Below, piece by piece: positions 42,001 to 53,414 of a stretch of 64,000 bases of DNA. Position 1 is the first letter of the stretch. Every line of letters starts with the position of its first letter. Below the pieces are notes generated by a model, which saw only the letters and a list, made by a program, of their open reading frames with translations, was not told where the DNA came from and did no database searches. The DNA comes from Annona cherimola (Eukaryota > Streptophyta > Magnoliopsida > Magnoliales > Annonaceae), in NCBI GenBank assembly GCA_030490835.1, contig CM059973.1, positions 55,432,008 through 55,496,007 of the forward strand, written 5' to 3'. Position numbers and translations under genes: made by a program.

Positions 42001-44996
42001 TAAACATAGACAATTCAATCATATCAATCACATAGAAAGAAAATGACATTTTAGAAAGTTTGCTTGCTTACCTGAGATCGCCATAATCCTTTTTCCTCCA
42101 TTCTTTTCCTTGCCTATACGCATAAACACGACATTGCATTTATACATACAAATCTCATATGCTTACACATAACTTAGTTTTCCAACCCATATATTTTTCA
42201 TTAACATATATCCTTCATCTGTCATTTACTTATCCATTTTTCACATTTCCTTCATTAGTGCTTACTTTAAGCACATGTTCATGAGTTTAAGCTTCATATA
42301 TCAATCCCGAATTTTGAGATTAACAAAGATTATCAAAACAGCACCTTGTTTACAAGTTTCAACATGTTTCCATCCATTTTGCATTTTAGCAAATCACATT
42401 AACTCATTACCCCTTTCCATCAGGCATATTTTGCACTTAAACCCTCTTAATGACACATATAATATGCGTTATGGAAAATTTTCCTAAACAGAAATATATT
42501 CATAAAATATATCATATTTTCATGCATTTTTGCACAAAACCAAATTTCACAAGTCATTCATCAACCTTGCATATTTATTCCTTCTCATATGCCCATTTGG
42601 CAACATATACATAAGATATTTCATAAAATTTTCCAAGGCAGAAATTTAATCCATATTTCAGCGAGTTAATTACCCTTAATTACCACTGCATTTAGGGTAT
42701 TTTTATGGGGTTTAAATCCTCTTGTCATAGGTTTCCAGAACAGCTAGTTTGGAACCCATTTTTCACCCGTTTAACGTGTCTTTTGACACATGACCTTAGG
42801 CAATTATATAAATCCGAAATTTCAGCATATAATCTCACTTTTATTAATACATATTTAAGTATTTAACACATATATCAATTTGGATCATTTATTCATAGGT
42901 TTCATATTTTTTTTGATTTTTTCCTCAAACTATCTACATATGCTGAAATCAGGCGTACTGAAATCTCAAAAACTTGAATTAATATCAAATCAAGTATTTT
43001 TGATCTGAAATTTATACCATAACTTAATACTTCATGAATTAACTGTCATAAAAATTTCAGCACGAAATATTGACATTATATACTTATTTTGGCATTTTTA
43101 CCTTGCTGGACAACAGAATCCATTTTCAGACAGCCTGAATGACGTTAATTATGGGATATATTTTTACCCATAAAAATCTCATTTTTAATTTTTTCTTGTA
43201 ATCCTAAATATATCTTATATATCCTGTAAAATGTTCAGCCAAAAATCCTAGTAGAAAAATTATTAAAAATCATTTTCTACAGCTGATCCTATCACCCGTT
43301 TTACCCTGTTTGGGCTAATTTTCTCGGATTTTTAATTTCCAAAGTAATTATTATTTTAAGATGAAAATTTTTCCATTCCTTAATCACCAAATAAGGATTA
43401 TTATAAAAAAATTTCATGCTAAAATTCATTCATTTAATATTCCGACCATAATTTAGTTTTCAACATCATATAATTTCCAGATTTGATGCATAAAATAAAA
43501 ATAATTATATACTTACTTGATTAAATGGGTGATCTCTCATTTTCCCCTTATTTTTCTCCTATTTTCATTCCTCCTTGCTGGCCAAGTTGGGGACGTGAGC
43601 TGCTGTTGCTTGGGGAAGAATTTCCAGCACTTGGAAATTTCCAAGGGCTCTGTCTCTCATGTGAACGTGCACTCCTTGGTAGGGCTGGAATTTCCAGCTA
43701 TGGGCCCCACCTTTGGAGCTTGTTTTCCATAGCCAATTAATGCTTCCTTATCCTCTTAATGTTATGGATTAACCTTAGCCAAGTAAAATAATTTTTACAC
43801 CTTTTAATAAAACCAAGAATCTGCCCTCATCTTGACCGTCAATCTGCTTCCACCATAACGTCCAGCTGCTGCCCATTTTTCCAGCCATTTTTTCCATTTT
43901 TAAAATTCCAATATGTGGGTAATTTATATACCTAATTAAACCTTAATTCATGCATTAATTTGGTATAAAAAAAATTTACCAAAAATTGCAGAAATCACAC
44001 TTCGCATTGCACGTCAATTGTATGCAAACAAGCTGTCCACTTTTCATTCATCAAGGGCAGCTGCTGTTCACGAATTTTCTTGAATTTTTTTCACATAATT
44101 AAATGCTTATTTATATATCCCATCATGTCAGCTATTTATGTGCATTATTTATAAAATAAAAAGTCACAAAAATCCAAACACCAACTGCTTGGAACGTCCA
44201 TGCATTGCCACCTTGCCTAGCTCCCTTTGAGCTCACCTCTAGCTCATTAATTCCAGCAGCATAAACCACGAATTTCCACACATTTTTAATCATAAAATAT
44301 CTTGCATTTCACCTGAATTTGACACCTATTTGGATCATTAAAAATTGCATTCAATTCATGCACCTTTTGCCTTAAATACATGGTACTTTTGAGGTGTAAA
44401 AGTCAACGGTATACACCTTTTCTAATGCAGGAATTTTCCTAATATTTTAAGCTTAATCTAATCCTTCCAAAATGTGCATCTCATGATTTCATTCAACTGT
44501 TTCAAATTTCATCTCAATCCGATTTTCCTAGCTCAAGTTGTAGTTGTTTAAAGTTAACGGTTGAAATTGAGATATAATCAATAAATCATTAATCCAATTT
44601 CATCAAGGATTTTCATAACCCAATAATTCCATAATATCAATCCCAACATCATCAACTTCCTTTTCAAATTTCACTTGAATCCGCCTTACAGGCGTTTTTC
44701 TAGTATTTTCCAACATAATTCCATAATTACACTTTAATCTCCATAAATTAAATCATGATTATTATCATGATTATTCATGACACCTTGTCACCTTTAAATC
44801 CTCATTAAGCCCTTCGGGTCATACCGACTCACTTTCGGCTCCGGAAATTAAATTTTTAATCACCATTCTTAGTGGAACCCTAATTGTAACATATCATAAA
44901 ATCCTAAAATCATCCAAAATTTTTATTTAATCATATATAAGTCACATGTACCTGTTCAATGCACACATTGAATCTTACTTAGGTTGGGGTTTCACA
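39098..44996 (-). mobile_element. Solo LTR, 5.9 kb, inserted in the integrase of gypsy B
   Basis: Left end TGTGGCGCCCC, right end GGGGTTTCACA, flanked by GTTAT (39093-39097) and GTTGT (44997-45001), a 5-bp duplication with one change. Ends and several interior blocks are homologous to the gypsy A LTR (10093-12597), which sits next to its own polypurine tract, so this is an LTR of a related family. No primer site, gag or pol and no second set of LTR ends is seen inside. It is more than twice as long as the gypsy A LTR. The extra length includes the hairpin-rich zone 39728-41961. Confidence 0.85.
39728..41961. repeat. Ladder of short perfect hairpins in the solo LTR
   Basis: At least 23 inverted repeats with 5-10 bp stems and small loops. 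Examples: AGGACATATATATGTCCT (39780-39797), ACAAGCC/GGCTTGT (39884-39903), TATGAACATT/AATGTTCATA (39957-39979), GAGACAT/ATGTCTC (40115-40131), CTTGTTT/AAACAAG (40380-40398), CACAGAC/GTCTGTG (40985-41002), GAGTTATT/AATAACTC (41603-41623), TTGCTTC/GAAGCAA (41884-41901). Some neighbours differ by paired changes, such as GACTTT/AAAGTC (41909-41925) and GGCTTT/AAAGCC (41945-41961). Confidence 0.85.
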
Positions 44997-45001
44997 GTTG
45001 T

Positions 45002-47826
45002 CGTGTACCGATTTCTTCCCAATAAACAGGCATTCAACACCTTTTTCAATACAGAGTTTCAAACGGAGTCATACCGATACTAGCCTGGTAACTATTGTTA
45101 TAGAAAAATTCAACCAAAGACAAGTGCTCATCCCATGAACTAAGAATATCCAAAGCACAAGCTCTCAATAAATCCTCTAAATTTTGAATTGTTCTTTCAG
45201 ACTGACTATCTGTCTGCAGGTGATACGCGGTGCTCAACCGTAACTCACTTCCCATACATTTTTGTAATTTTTGCTAGAAATCAGAAATAAACCGTCGATC
45301 TCTATCTGACACAATAGAAACAGGAATACCATATAAATGAACAATCTCCCTCAGGTACAAGTCTGTCATCCGATCCATTCTAAAGGTCATGTGACAGGGT
45401 AAGAAGTGAGCGGATTTGGTAAGTCTATTCACCACTGCCCATATAGCATCATAACGAACTTGCGTCCTAGGAAGAGCAGTCACAAAGTCCATGGTAATGT
45501 TCTCCCATTTCCACTTTGGTATTTGTAAAGGTTGCAACAATCCGGCTTGTCTATTTCATTTAGCTTTGACCCGCTGACATACTAAACACTAAGACACAAA
45601 TTTGGCACACGTAACATGCAGCCTTTTCCACCAAAATTTTTATCTCAGATCTTTGTACATCTTGGTACTACCAGGATGCACAGAAAATTTAGACTGATGG
45701 GCTTCCTCTAAATTTTTTTGTTGCAGCATGTCATCTCTGGGCACAACTAACCTTCCCCGGAAAAGTAGTGTACCATCAAAACTGCAACCGAAATCCGAGG
45801 AATCTCCATTTTTCAACTTTTCTAAAATACGAAGAACAAGTTTGTCTTGCTTATAAGCTTGCTTTATCCGATCAACCAGGATTGATTGAATTTGCAAAGC
45901 ACTTATTCTTCGAATTTCTCCTGAAGTTACTACTTCTAACTGCAATGATTGAATTTCTCTTATCAGAGGCAATTGTTGAGTAGTCGAAACTGCAGCACAA
46001 AATTTACAATTTAAAGCATCAGCTACCATGTTTGCTTTACCAGAGTGATACTAAATACGAATGTCATAGTCCTTTAGTAACTCCAACCATCTTCTTTGGC
46101 GAAGGTTTAACTCTTTTTGAGAGAAACTGTACTTCAGGCTCTTATGGTCTGTAAAAATTTCTGTTTTCTCACCATACAAGTAGTGTCACCATATTTTTAA
46201 AGAAAACACCAATGAAGCTAACTCCAAGTCATGGGTAGGATAATTTTGTTTATAGGGTCTTAACTGTCTAGATGCATAGGCAATTATCCTTCCTTGCTGC
46301 ATGAGTACACAGTCGAGGCCTTTCCTAGATGCATCATTTTACACCACATAACTTTCACCAGTGATCAGTAAGGCTAAAATCGGCTCTGAAGTTAAGCGAC
46401 TTTTCGATTCTTTGAAACTTCTTTCGCAAGCATCTGACTAGATAAATTTAGCATTCTTATAGGTTAATCAGGTAAGTGGTACTGCTATACTTGAAAAAAT
46501 TTTCACAAATTTTTGATAATACCCTGCCATATCTAGGAAACTTCTAACCTCAGTTACAGTAGTTGGTCTAACCCAATTGGTTATAGCTTCTATTTTCTTT
46601 GGGTCTATTGATAGACCATCCTTGTTAACCACATGACCTAAGAAGGTCACACTATCCATCCAAAATTCACATTTTTTGAGTTTGATATACAACTTATGTT
46701 CTCTTAGGGTCTGTAATACTTCCCTTAGATAACCAACATGTTCTGTCTCTTCTTTGGAATACACTAGTATATCATCAATAAATACTACAACACACTTGTC
46801 TAAGAACTGTCAAAATACCCTATTAATAAGGTCTATAAATACGGCTGGGGCATTAGTTACTCCAAATGGCATCACTAAAAATTTGTAATGACCATACCAA
46901 GTTCTAAAAGATGTCTTAAGTATATCTTCATTCTAAACTTTTAACTGATGATATCCTGACCACAGATCTATTTTGGAGAAGACCGATGCACCTTCCAATT
47001 GATCAAAGAGATCATCAACTTTGGGAAGTGGATATTTGTTCTTGATTGTTGTCTTATTCAGCTCTCTGTAATCGATGTGCAGTCTCATACTATCATCTTT
47101 CTTCTTTACAAAAAGCACAGGTACTCCCCAAGGTGACTTACTAGGTCGAATAAATCCTAAATTGAGAAGCTCTTGCAACTGTATCTTTAATTCTTTCAAC
47201 TCTGCAGGAGCCATTTGATAAAGAGCTTTTGAAATTATAGTACCGGACATCAATTATATGATAAAATCAATTTCTCTTTCTGGGGGTACTCCCGACAACT
47301 CTTTTGGAAACACATATGGAACTTCATGAACAATCGGAATGTCTTCCAACTTAACCTCTTTATTTTCTATTGCTAGAACTACAATAAGTCATCCTTGCCA
47401 ATCCTTTCTAAGAAATTTTCTAGCTTGAAAAGCTATTATGAGGTGAGGTACTACCAATTGACTTCCCTTGAAATTAATACCTCGCTTATCGGATCCTTGT
47501 AAGCTGACACGACACTCACGAGGGTAAATTCCATGTACTAACTTAGCTAACCAATTCATTCCCAAAATAACATCTAGATCTTTCATGGGTATGATTAAAA
47601 GATCTACTGGGATGATTAAACTTTCAATTTCTAGAGTATAAGCCATACAAGCATGTCTGACCGATAAACTACCCTCAACAGGTGATGTGACCCGGACATC
47701 CCTAGTCAACTCAGTGACTTCTAACCTATGCCCTCGCACGAACTCTTCAGATATAAAAGAGCTATCCGCACCTGTGTCAAATAATACTCGAGCAAAAATA
47801 CCACATAGATGAATAATACCTGCCAC
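45002..47826 (-). pseudogene. pol: gypsy B pol: protease, RT, RNase H and N-terminal integrase
   Basis: All recognised pieces are in the same frame, broken by many stops. Protease DTGADSSF (about 47770), RT with [11 protein letters not shown] and [17 protein letters not shown], catalytic FIDDIL near 46770, RNase H ([12 protein letters not shown]), integrase zinc region (VHPGSTKMY) and core (MDFVTALPRTQ; SDRDRRF; TAYHLQTDSQSERT). A TGA at 46810-46812 sits at the same place, VF-stop-x-FLD, as the TGA of gypsy A at 14992-14994. Near 45050 adjacent codons show changes consistent with CGA to TGA and ACG to ATG. The frame runs to the solo-LTR junction at 45001/45002. Confidence 0.92.
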
Positions 47827-47829
47827 TGT

Positions 47830-49290
47830 CTTCGCTGGTGCTTGGGCCTACTTGGGTATTAGGGTACGGACTTGTGCTTGTGCTAGTAAAACTGGCTGTC
47901 GTCCACTACCACCTTGGTACTGTTATCCTATTGGTTTGCCAATTTGACAATTTTGCCCATGCTGTTGCGGTTGTCCGACATTTCTGGCTGTTGGACAATC
48001 CCTAATGATGTGACCAGGTTGTCCACAATTGTAGCACACGAAGCCCACGACCCAATTTGATGGTCGATGACCAGTCTTCCCGCACTTGAAGCATTTGCAA
48101 AGTCCGGTATGAAACTTTCGGCATCTGTTGCACTTGAGCACTCTTTTCTTCTTTTGAAATCCTTCATTCTTTGCACTTTCCTTAACTCTAGTTTGCCTCA
48201 AAGAAGACTATTCGATCTGCTTCTTTCCCGAATGATCTCTTACTAGTGATTGTTCCCTCTTCAGGTAACGCCTATCAAGCTTAGCAGTATCCCTCTCAAC
48301 TAAGAGAGCATTATCGACTGCATCACCATAGGTTTTATTACGGCAAAGTATTACTCAACCGTGTATACCCTCAGCCAGATCGTCCTCAAACTTGCGGATC
48401 CGACTATCTTCTTCTCATTATGAACTTAGATCAATCCGAAGCAGGGAGTTGAGTTTTGTTTCATACTCGGCCACCATCATAATACCTTGCTTCAATTCGG
48501 CAAAAACTCAGGCCTTCGAAATTCTAACAGAAGATGGAAAGAACTTGGCGAAAGGATTCCTTAAATTTATCCCAAGTCATATTTTCTTTCCTACTGTTGA
48601 AAATAAAACTTTTTATTGGTCGTCACAACCCAGAAAGTTAAAAATCTTTTCCATCGCCTCGATCTAATGCTCGGCAGCTAAACAATCACCACCGGCAAAG
48701 GATGGGGGTTTTTGACGATGGAATGCATCAACATCTCGCCGATCCATTTCTTGCTATTCGGGAAAACCCGTGGTTGCAACACTTAGACTTTCTACAACCG
48801 TTCATTGAGCTTTATCAGTAGCTCCTCTGTTTGTGTAGTGCGAGACCTCCCTTTCTTCCTACTTATCAAATTCTAACTTTCCTTCTAAAACTCGAGCATC
48901 TGGGTTCCGATCTAGCCCTTCTTTCTAACTCCCATGCATATTAGCAGTCGACTGATGTTCATCATGCCCGTGGCAATGGTGCTCTTCGTTTTTTAGCACC
49001 GTTGATGATTATTGTTGAACAATCTGTTCTAGTTGTGCTTGCATTCGTTCCCACTGACGAAAAGCCTCTGCCCGAAATACTGCAAATGTTTGCTCTTGCT
49101 CATTCAGATACTGCTCAAGCATGTTAGTTCTGGTCAAAGATTCAACTAGAGTTTTATCCTTCCTTTTACTAGGCCTCTTTCTAGGCTTAGCTTCTGATTG
49201 GTCCTTAGCTTGCTTCTTTTGCGGCTTTTTACTAAGATATTGCTCTAGGTGACCAGTTTGGGCATTCAGATCATTGGAATTACTTTCCAT
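47830..49290 (-). pseudogene. gag: gag of gypsy B, decayed
   Basis: Begins MESNSNDLNAQTGHLEQYLS at 49290, with a basic segment (KPRKRPSKRKDK) and a helical stretch (QEQTFAVFRAEAFRQWERM). The capsid core is recognisable in the same frame (KPPSFAGG, then IEAMEKIF; later FAELKQG and VAEYETKLN) between stops, with an apparent indel pair near 48540-48610. Zinc knuckles near 48000-48100: CFKCGKTGHRPSNW, which lacks the last cysteine, and CYNCGQPGHIIRDC, which is complete. It leads into protease in the same frame. Confidence 0.8.
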
Positions 49291-49382
49291 TTTGGCATAG
49301 AAGAGAAATATAGTCTCAATAAATATTCTTAAACAAACAGGAATAATCGTAATTTTTATTATATATAAAAAAATATTACAAC

Positions 49383-50485
49383 CTAATTTGCATATTTGCT
49401 AAAAGGACAATTTTTCTTAAGGTGATCAGAGGAATGACATAGAAAATAAACTCGGCTACCATATGGACATGCCTTAGCTGTATGTCCATTGGTACCACAA
49501 AAATAACACATTAACTCAGTTACAACGAGTCGTTGGTTATAAAAAGTCCTTGGTTCCTTCCTGGTGTAGGCTTCCTTAGACTCGACTCCAGTCTGTACAT
49601 CTTGACCCTGTGACCTCATAGAGGGTAGCTTGTGAGTAGCCTCAGAAGGTACTTCTTGAGTCTTTACCTCAGTATAGACAAGATCTGGGCTGGGTCCTTA
49701 AACAGGAAAAACTTTCTTCTGCAGCTCTGGACTAGGTTCAACCGTTACCTTTGGCTTGGGTATAGCAAAGGACTCACCCATGGCCTTAGGTATATCAGCA
49801 GCCTTAGGTACATCCACCACTTTGGGCACATCCATAACCTTGGGTACATTAGCAGCTTTAAACTCATCAATAGCTTTGGGTACATCCTTAGCTTTGGATA
49901 CATTAGCAACTTTGAACTCATCCACGACTTTGGGTATATCAGCAGTTTTGAACTCATCCAGGGCTTTGGGCACGTCAATAGATGATATCTTAGGCTTTGA
50001 AATAACAACCTTAGTCCGTATAGAGGGTTTTTTTAAGATTGAAGGACCATCCTGTTTTAGGGTTCCAGCCATCCGAGGTAGGGGTATAACCTTCTTAGGT
50101 GTAGGTACAGCTTGAGTTTCAGCTTTTCTTTTCTTAGGCTTCTCATCCTTTATGGGTTTCTGGGTACGCAACCTTTTACTTTATCAACCATGGTTTCATT
50201 ATCTAAATCAATTTCTAGGTCAGTCATTACTTGGGTTACTGGTTTCTTATCCTTCTCCCTACTTAAATTTCTAACTCGAGGTTTCACTGGTGTAGGTGGG
50301 GTGGCAGCATCCATAGCCTCTAGGATCCTATCTAACTTTTTATTTAGGGCTTGGTACTATAGATAGGATTCCTTTCTCCAGGTTAGAAACTATTTTTCTA
50401 GGGCACTCAACCTTTCATGGGTAGTAGGCAGAGTCTTTCCTTGGGTTTTAGGATTAGGGTATACCGATGCACCTGAACTGACCAT
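49383..50485 (-). pseudogene. Extra ORF upstream of gag in gypsy B, with zinc knuckle
   Basis: Lies between the primer site and gag, about 370 codons from the ATG at 50485 (MVSSGASVYPNPKTQ). It has two stops in the first 50 codons, one frame change near 50175-50185 and one stop near 49698. The middle is lysine-rich (KDEKPKKRKAETQ) with a tandem motif of type VPKALDEFK / IPKVVDEFK repeated about six to eight times. The C-terminus has a CCHC knuckle CYFCGTNGHTAKAC and a second copy lacking its first cysteine (YFLCHSSDHLKKNC). It ends 90 bases before gag. This is not a standard part of plant chromoviruses as I know them; extra upstream ORFs are known in Ogre/TAT elements. Function unknown; RNA binding is plausible. 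Confidence 0.7.
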
Positions 50486-50595
50486 TTTCTGGACTCAAAA
50501 AGAAAAATATAGGATTAGATTTGCAAATCCATTTCAAAATTCTTTTTTTTAAAAAAAAATTATATAATAATTAATAAGCCATATTTTATATGTGT

Positions 50596-50611
50596 GACTG
50601 CTCTGATACCA
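50596..50611 (-). other. Primer-binding site, initiator tRNA-Met (gypsy B)
   Basis: Minus-strand TGGTATCAGAGCAGTC, two bases from the LTR end at 50614. Confidence 0.93.
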
Positions 50612-50613
50612 TC

Positions 50614-52356
50614 TGTAACATATCAGTCCAGAAAAGTGATTTCGGCCATGTATTTAATGCAATTTCCCAAGATCAATCACACATTTATGGCGAAATTAAT
50701 TATTATAACTTCATAAAAATTTCAAAATTCCACTTCACTAGTCATGTTCTCATTATTACATCAAGGCACAAAGAAAAATAAATTCTACAAATCTATCATT
50801 CTTAATACATGCCTTTAAAATAAATAAATAAAAATAATTATTCTTGAAAATCTTCACGTAAATCCAAAACGCTAGTGTCTCACTTGACTTGGTACACCTG
50901 TAAAAATAATGGGTTAGTCTCAGCATGACTAGCAAGTAGAAAATTATTTGAAAATGGATAATGACCCAAATAAAACTTAATTAAATGATAAAGTAAGCAT
51001 TTAATTTTATATCTTAAAAATTAGGCCTCAAATGCAAAATCAAACCCTTCCATTCAGTCCAGAAACATCAAAAATATAGAAATGGACTATTTAATTATAT
51101 AAATCAGAGTTAAAATGCTTAATTTATAATTATTTGAAAATGGGCGAATTAAAATTCACCACATCATCCTGTTTGAAATGGGCCTTATTTACTCAATCCA
51201 ACTGCCTGTGTCAATCTGGGTTTGTTCTAGTCTAAGCCTGACATTCCAAATAGGTCAAACTGTAATTTCTCATGAATGACCCTTTTGTTTACACCACGAA
51301 TTTGTCCTTCTTTGGAAAAACTCTTCCCAAGGACCCGTCCTGTAAATTTTCCAACTCACCTCTTGCCAAAAATATCAGAGACTCCTTTGCTTTATGAATC
51401 ATTTAATGCCTATCAAAAGCAACCATCCAGTTTGTTGCCATATAAGGAATTCAATGCAAATGAAAATTTTCACTGCATGCAAATAATTCGAAGGACCCAT
51501 GCATCTTAAGTCCATGTTAAAATCAAATTCTAATGGTCATGCATTCCGTATAAAATTGTAGTAGCTTTTCATGCAACCACTTACATAGTAACACTTGTAT
51601 ATATTAGTTCCATAGAATAAAAATAAATTCCCACGTAATTAATACATATAAAGCAATTCTATAGGTATAATGCTTATCATATATTCCATGCATATTATAA
51701 AATTTCTATACCATGGCTTCGCCTAAAAAAATCATAACCCGTACATAAATAATTTTTGTATTAAATAATTATGGGAAAAAAATCTAACATTAATTGGAAT
51801 CAAATGTCAACCCTCAAATAAAGTTCTACTTGCTTCGCAAAATTTCTCCTTCCGTAGCTCTCTTCTCCCAAAATCTTCCTTACGGAATGCTCTATACCTA
51901 AATCCATTAACTCCCAAACCTTTTTTATAAAAAGTCCCGTAGCTTTTAAGAGATAGAGAGATAGAGATAAAATTTGGTTTAAACTTAAATTCTATTTTAA
52001 CCAATTTTATCTAGAAGAGTTTTTATCTCATCCTATCTTATCTTGTGAGGCCTGCATGCCTGAGAGGCAAAAATGCAAAAAATAATTATTTTTCTACGAA
52101 ACCACCTACACGAGCCCTAGACCTCTAAGACCAGTGGACCACCTGTATACCAACCGAGCTACACGGGTTGCTGAAATAACATTCAAAAATGAAAATATAA
52201 ATATAACCTGCGGTATATTTAAATAATAATTGGGCAAGACCCATTATTACCGATCTGGCCTAGTTGGTCAAAAACTCTACCCTTGGCATGTAGTGTGCCC
52301 TACGTTGATTTTGACCAGTCAACTTAAATTATTATTAATTTTTTCAACATTTTATA
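50614..52356 (-). repeat. 5' LTR of gypsy B (1743 bp)
   Basis: Matches 36750-38495. The outer terminus has mutated from the expected CA to TA (plus strand TTTTATA at the right end), while GTATG at 52357-52361 preserves the target duplication. Carries the second copy of the tRNA-like segment (52098-52172) and a TATA box at 51922-51929. Confidence 0.95.
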
Positions 52357-53414
52357 GTATGCATTTGCCACCATTTTAGAAGTGTCATGAATGGCCACCA
52401 ACGATCCACGTATGCATTTTTGTCTCAGTTTACATTCTCTGCTGTCACGTCCATCAATAACTTACAACTACATGTGCTTGTGACCTTGGATCATCCCGAG
52501 AGGAGCAAAAGGTCATTTCCTCCAATGGCTCCTTCATTTACGTACAAAACTTTTAAAAGCATATTTGAAGTTGTAAGCCCCATGCACTATTGAAGGCAAT
52601 GTTTTAAAAACCGAACCGAGAACTGAACCGTATTTATATCTGGTTCAGGTCCAACCGGTTCAACTGTGGTTCAAACCGTGACGTTAGCATGACATAATTA
52701 TGACGTAATAATTATATTTAATTTATTTTAATTATTTCAAAATTAAATTAAAAATATAAATAAATATAAATTATATGTAATATAAAAATTACACATGGCA
52801 TCAACAATACATTCAAGTTCATCATATTAAAATTATTATGCAAATCAAGAAAAAAATAAGACCACCTATATTAATCAAGATGAAATTTTAAAAATAATGA
52901 CAAATTTTAACAATTTAAGAAGAGTGCACTGACCTGAAATAGGTGCAATTCTTTCATCTTTTTTTGTTCCTATATGCTTGATCAGAATATCTACAATGAA
53001 ATGACAAATATTAATGGAAGGATATAAGATATTTATAAAAAAAATATAATTTTTCTTTACTTGAAGAAATTAACCACCTAAAAATAAGAAAAAAGCAGGA
53101 ATAGAACATCATTCGATTTTGAGCAAAGTTTGACTACTATTTAGGTATAAAGTGAGTACAAAATACAACTACGCAGGAATAGAACATATTTGAGATATCT
53201 AATTCAAAAAAAAAAACTTCAAAGTTGATATCTTCAAAATATCCAAAAAAGAAACATCTCCACAACTGCATCTTCATGAATCTCCTCAATTTTCTCTATT
53301 TTGTTCATAATCTTCTTGAATTAGCGTTGACCTTGTTAATGGATATTACAATCAAATATTAGTCTTTGAAATAAATTGTTACGAAAGTAAAAAAATAAAA
53401 CTGAATAATTAAAA

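Larger units (their letters stand above)
36750..52356 (-). mobile_element. gypsy B: complete Ty3/gypsy chromovirus with nested solo LTR
   Basis: Both LTRs (36750-38495 and 50614-52356) and a perfect 5-bp target duplication GTATG (36745-36749, 52357-52361) are present. Without the 5.9-kb solo LTR it is about 9.7 kb. Order on the minus strand: LTR, tRNA-Met primer site, an extra ORF, gag, protease, RT, RNase H, integrase with chromodomain-like tail, polypurine tract, LTR. Most coding pieces keep one frame but carry many in-frame stops, so decay is mostly by point changes. About 8 LTR differences in a 170-base stretch compared by eye. Confidence 0.95.

Noticed and set aside
39098..44996. A CRISPR-like or regulatory-RNA array
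   Set aside because: Stems vary in sequence, there are no constant repeats or spacers, and the ends and target duplication show an LTR.
49632..50115. Plus-strand frames with repeated LGY/LGT motifs
   Set aside because: Shadows of the VPK-type repeats of the upstream ORF on the minus strand.
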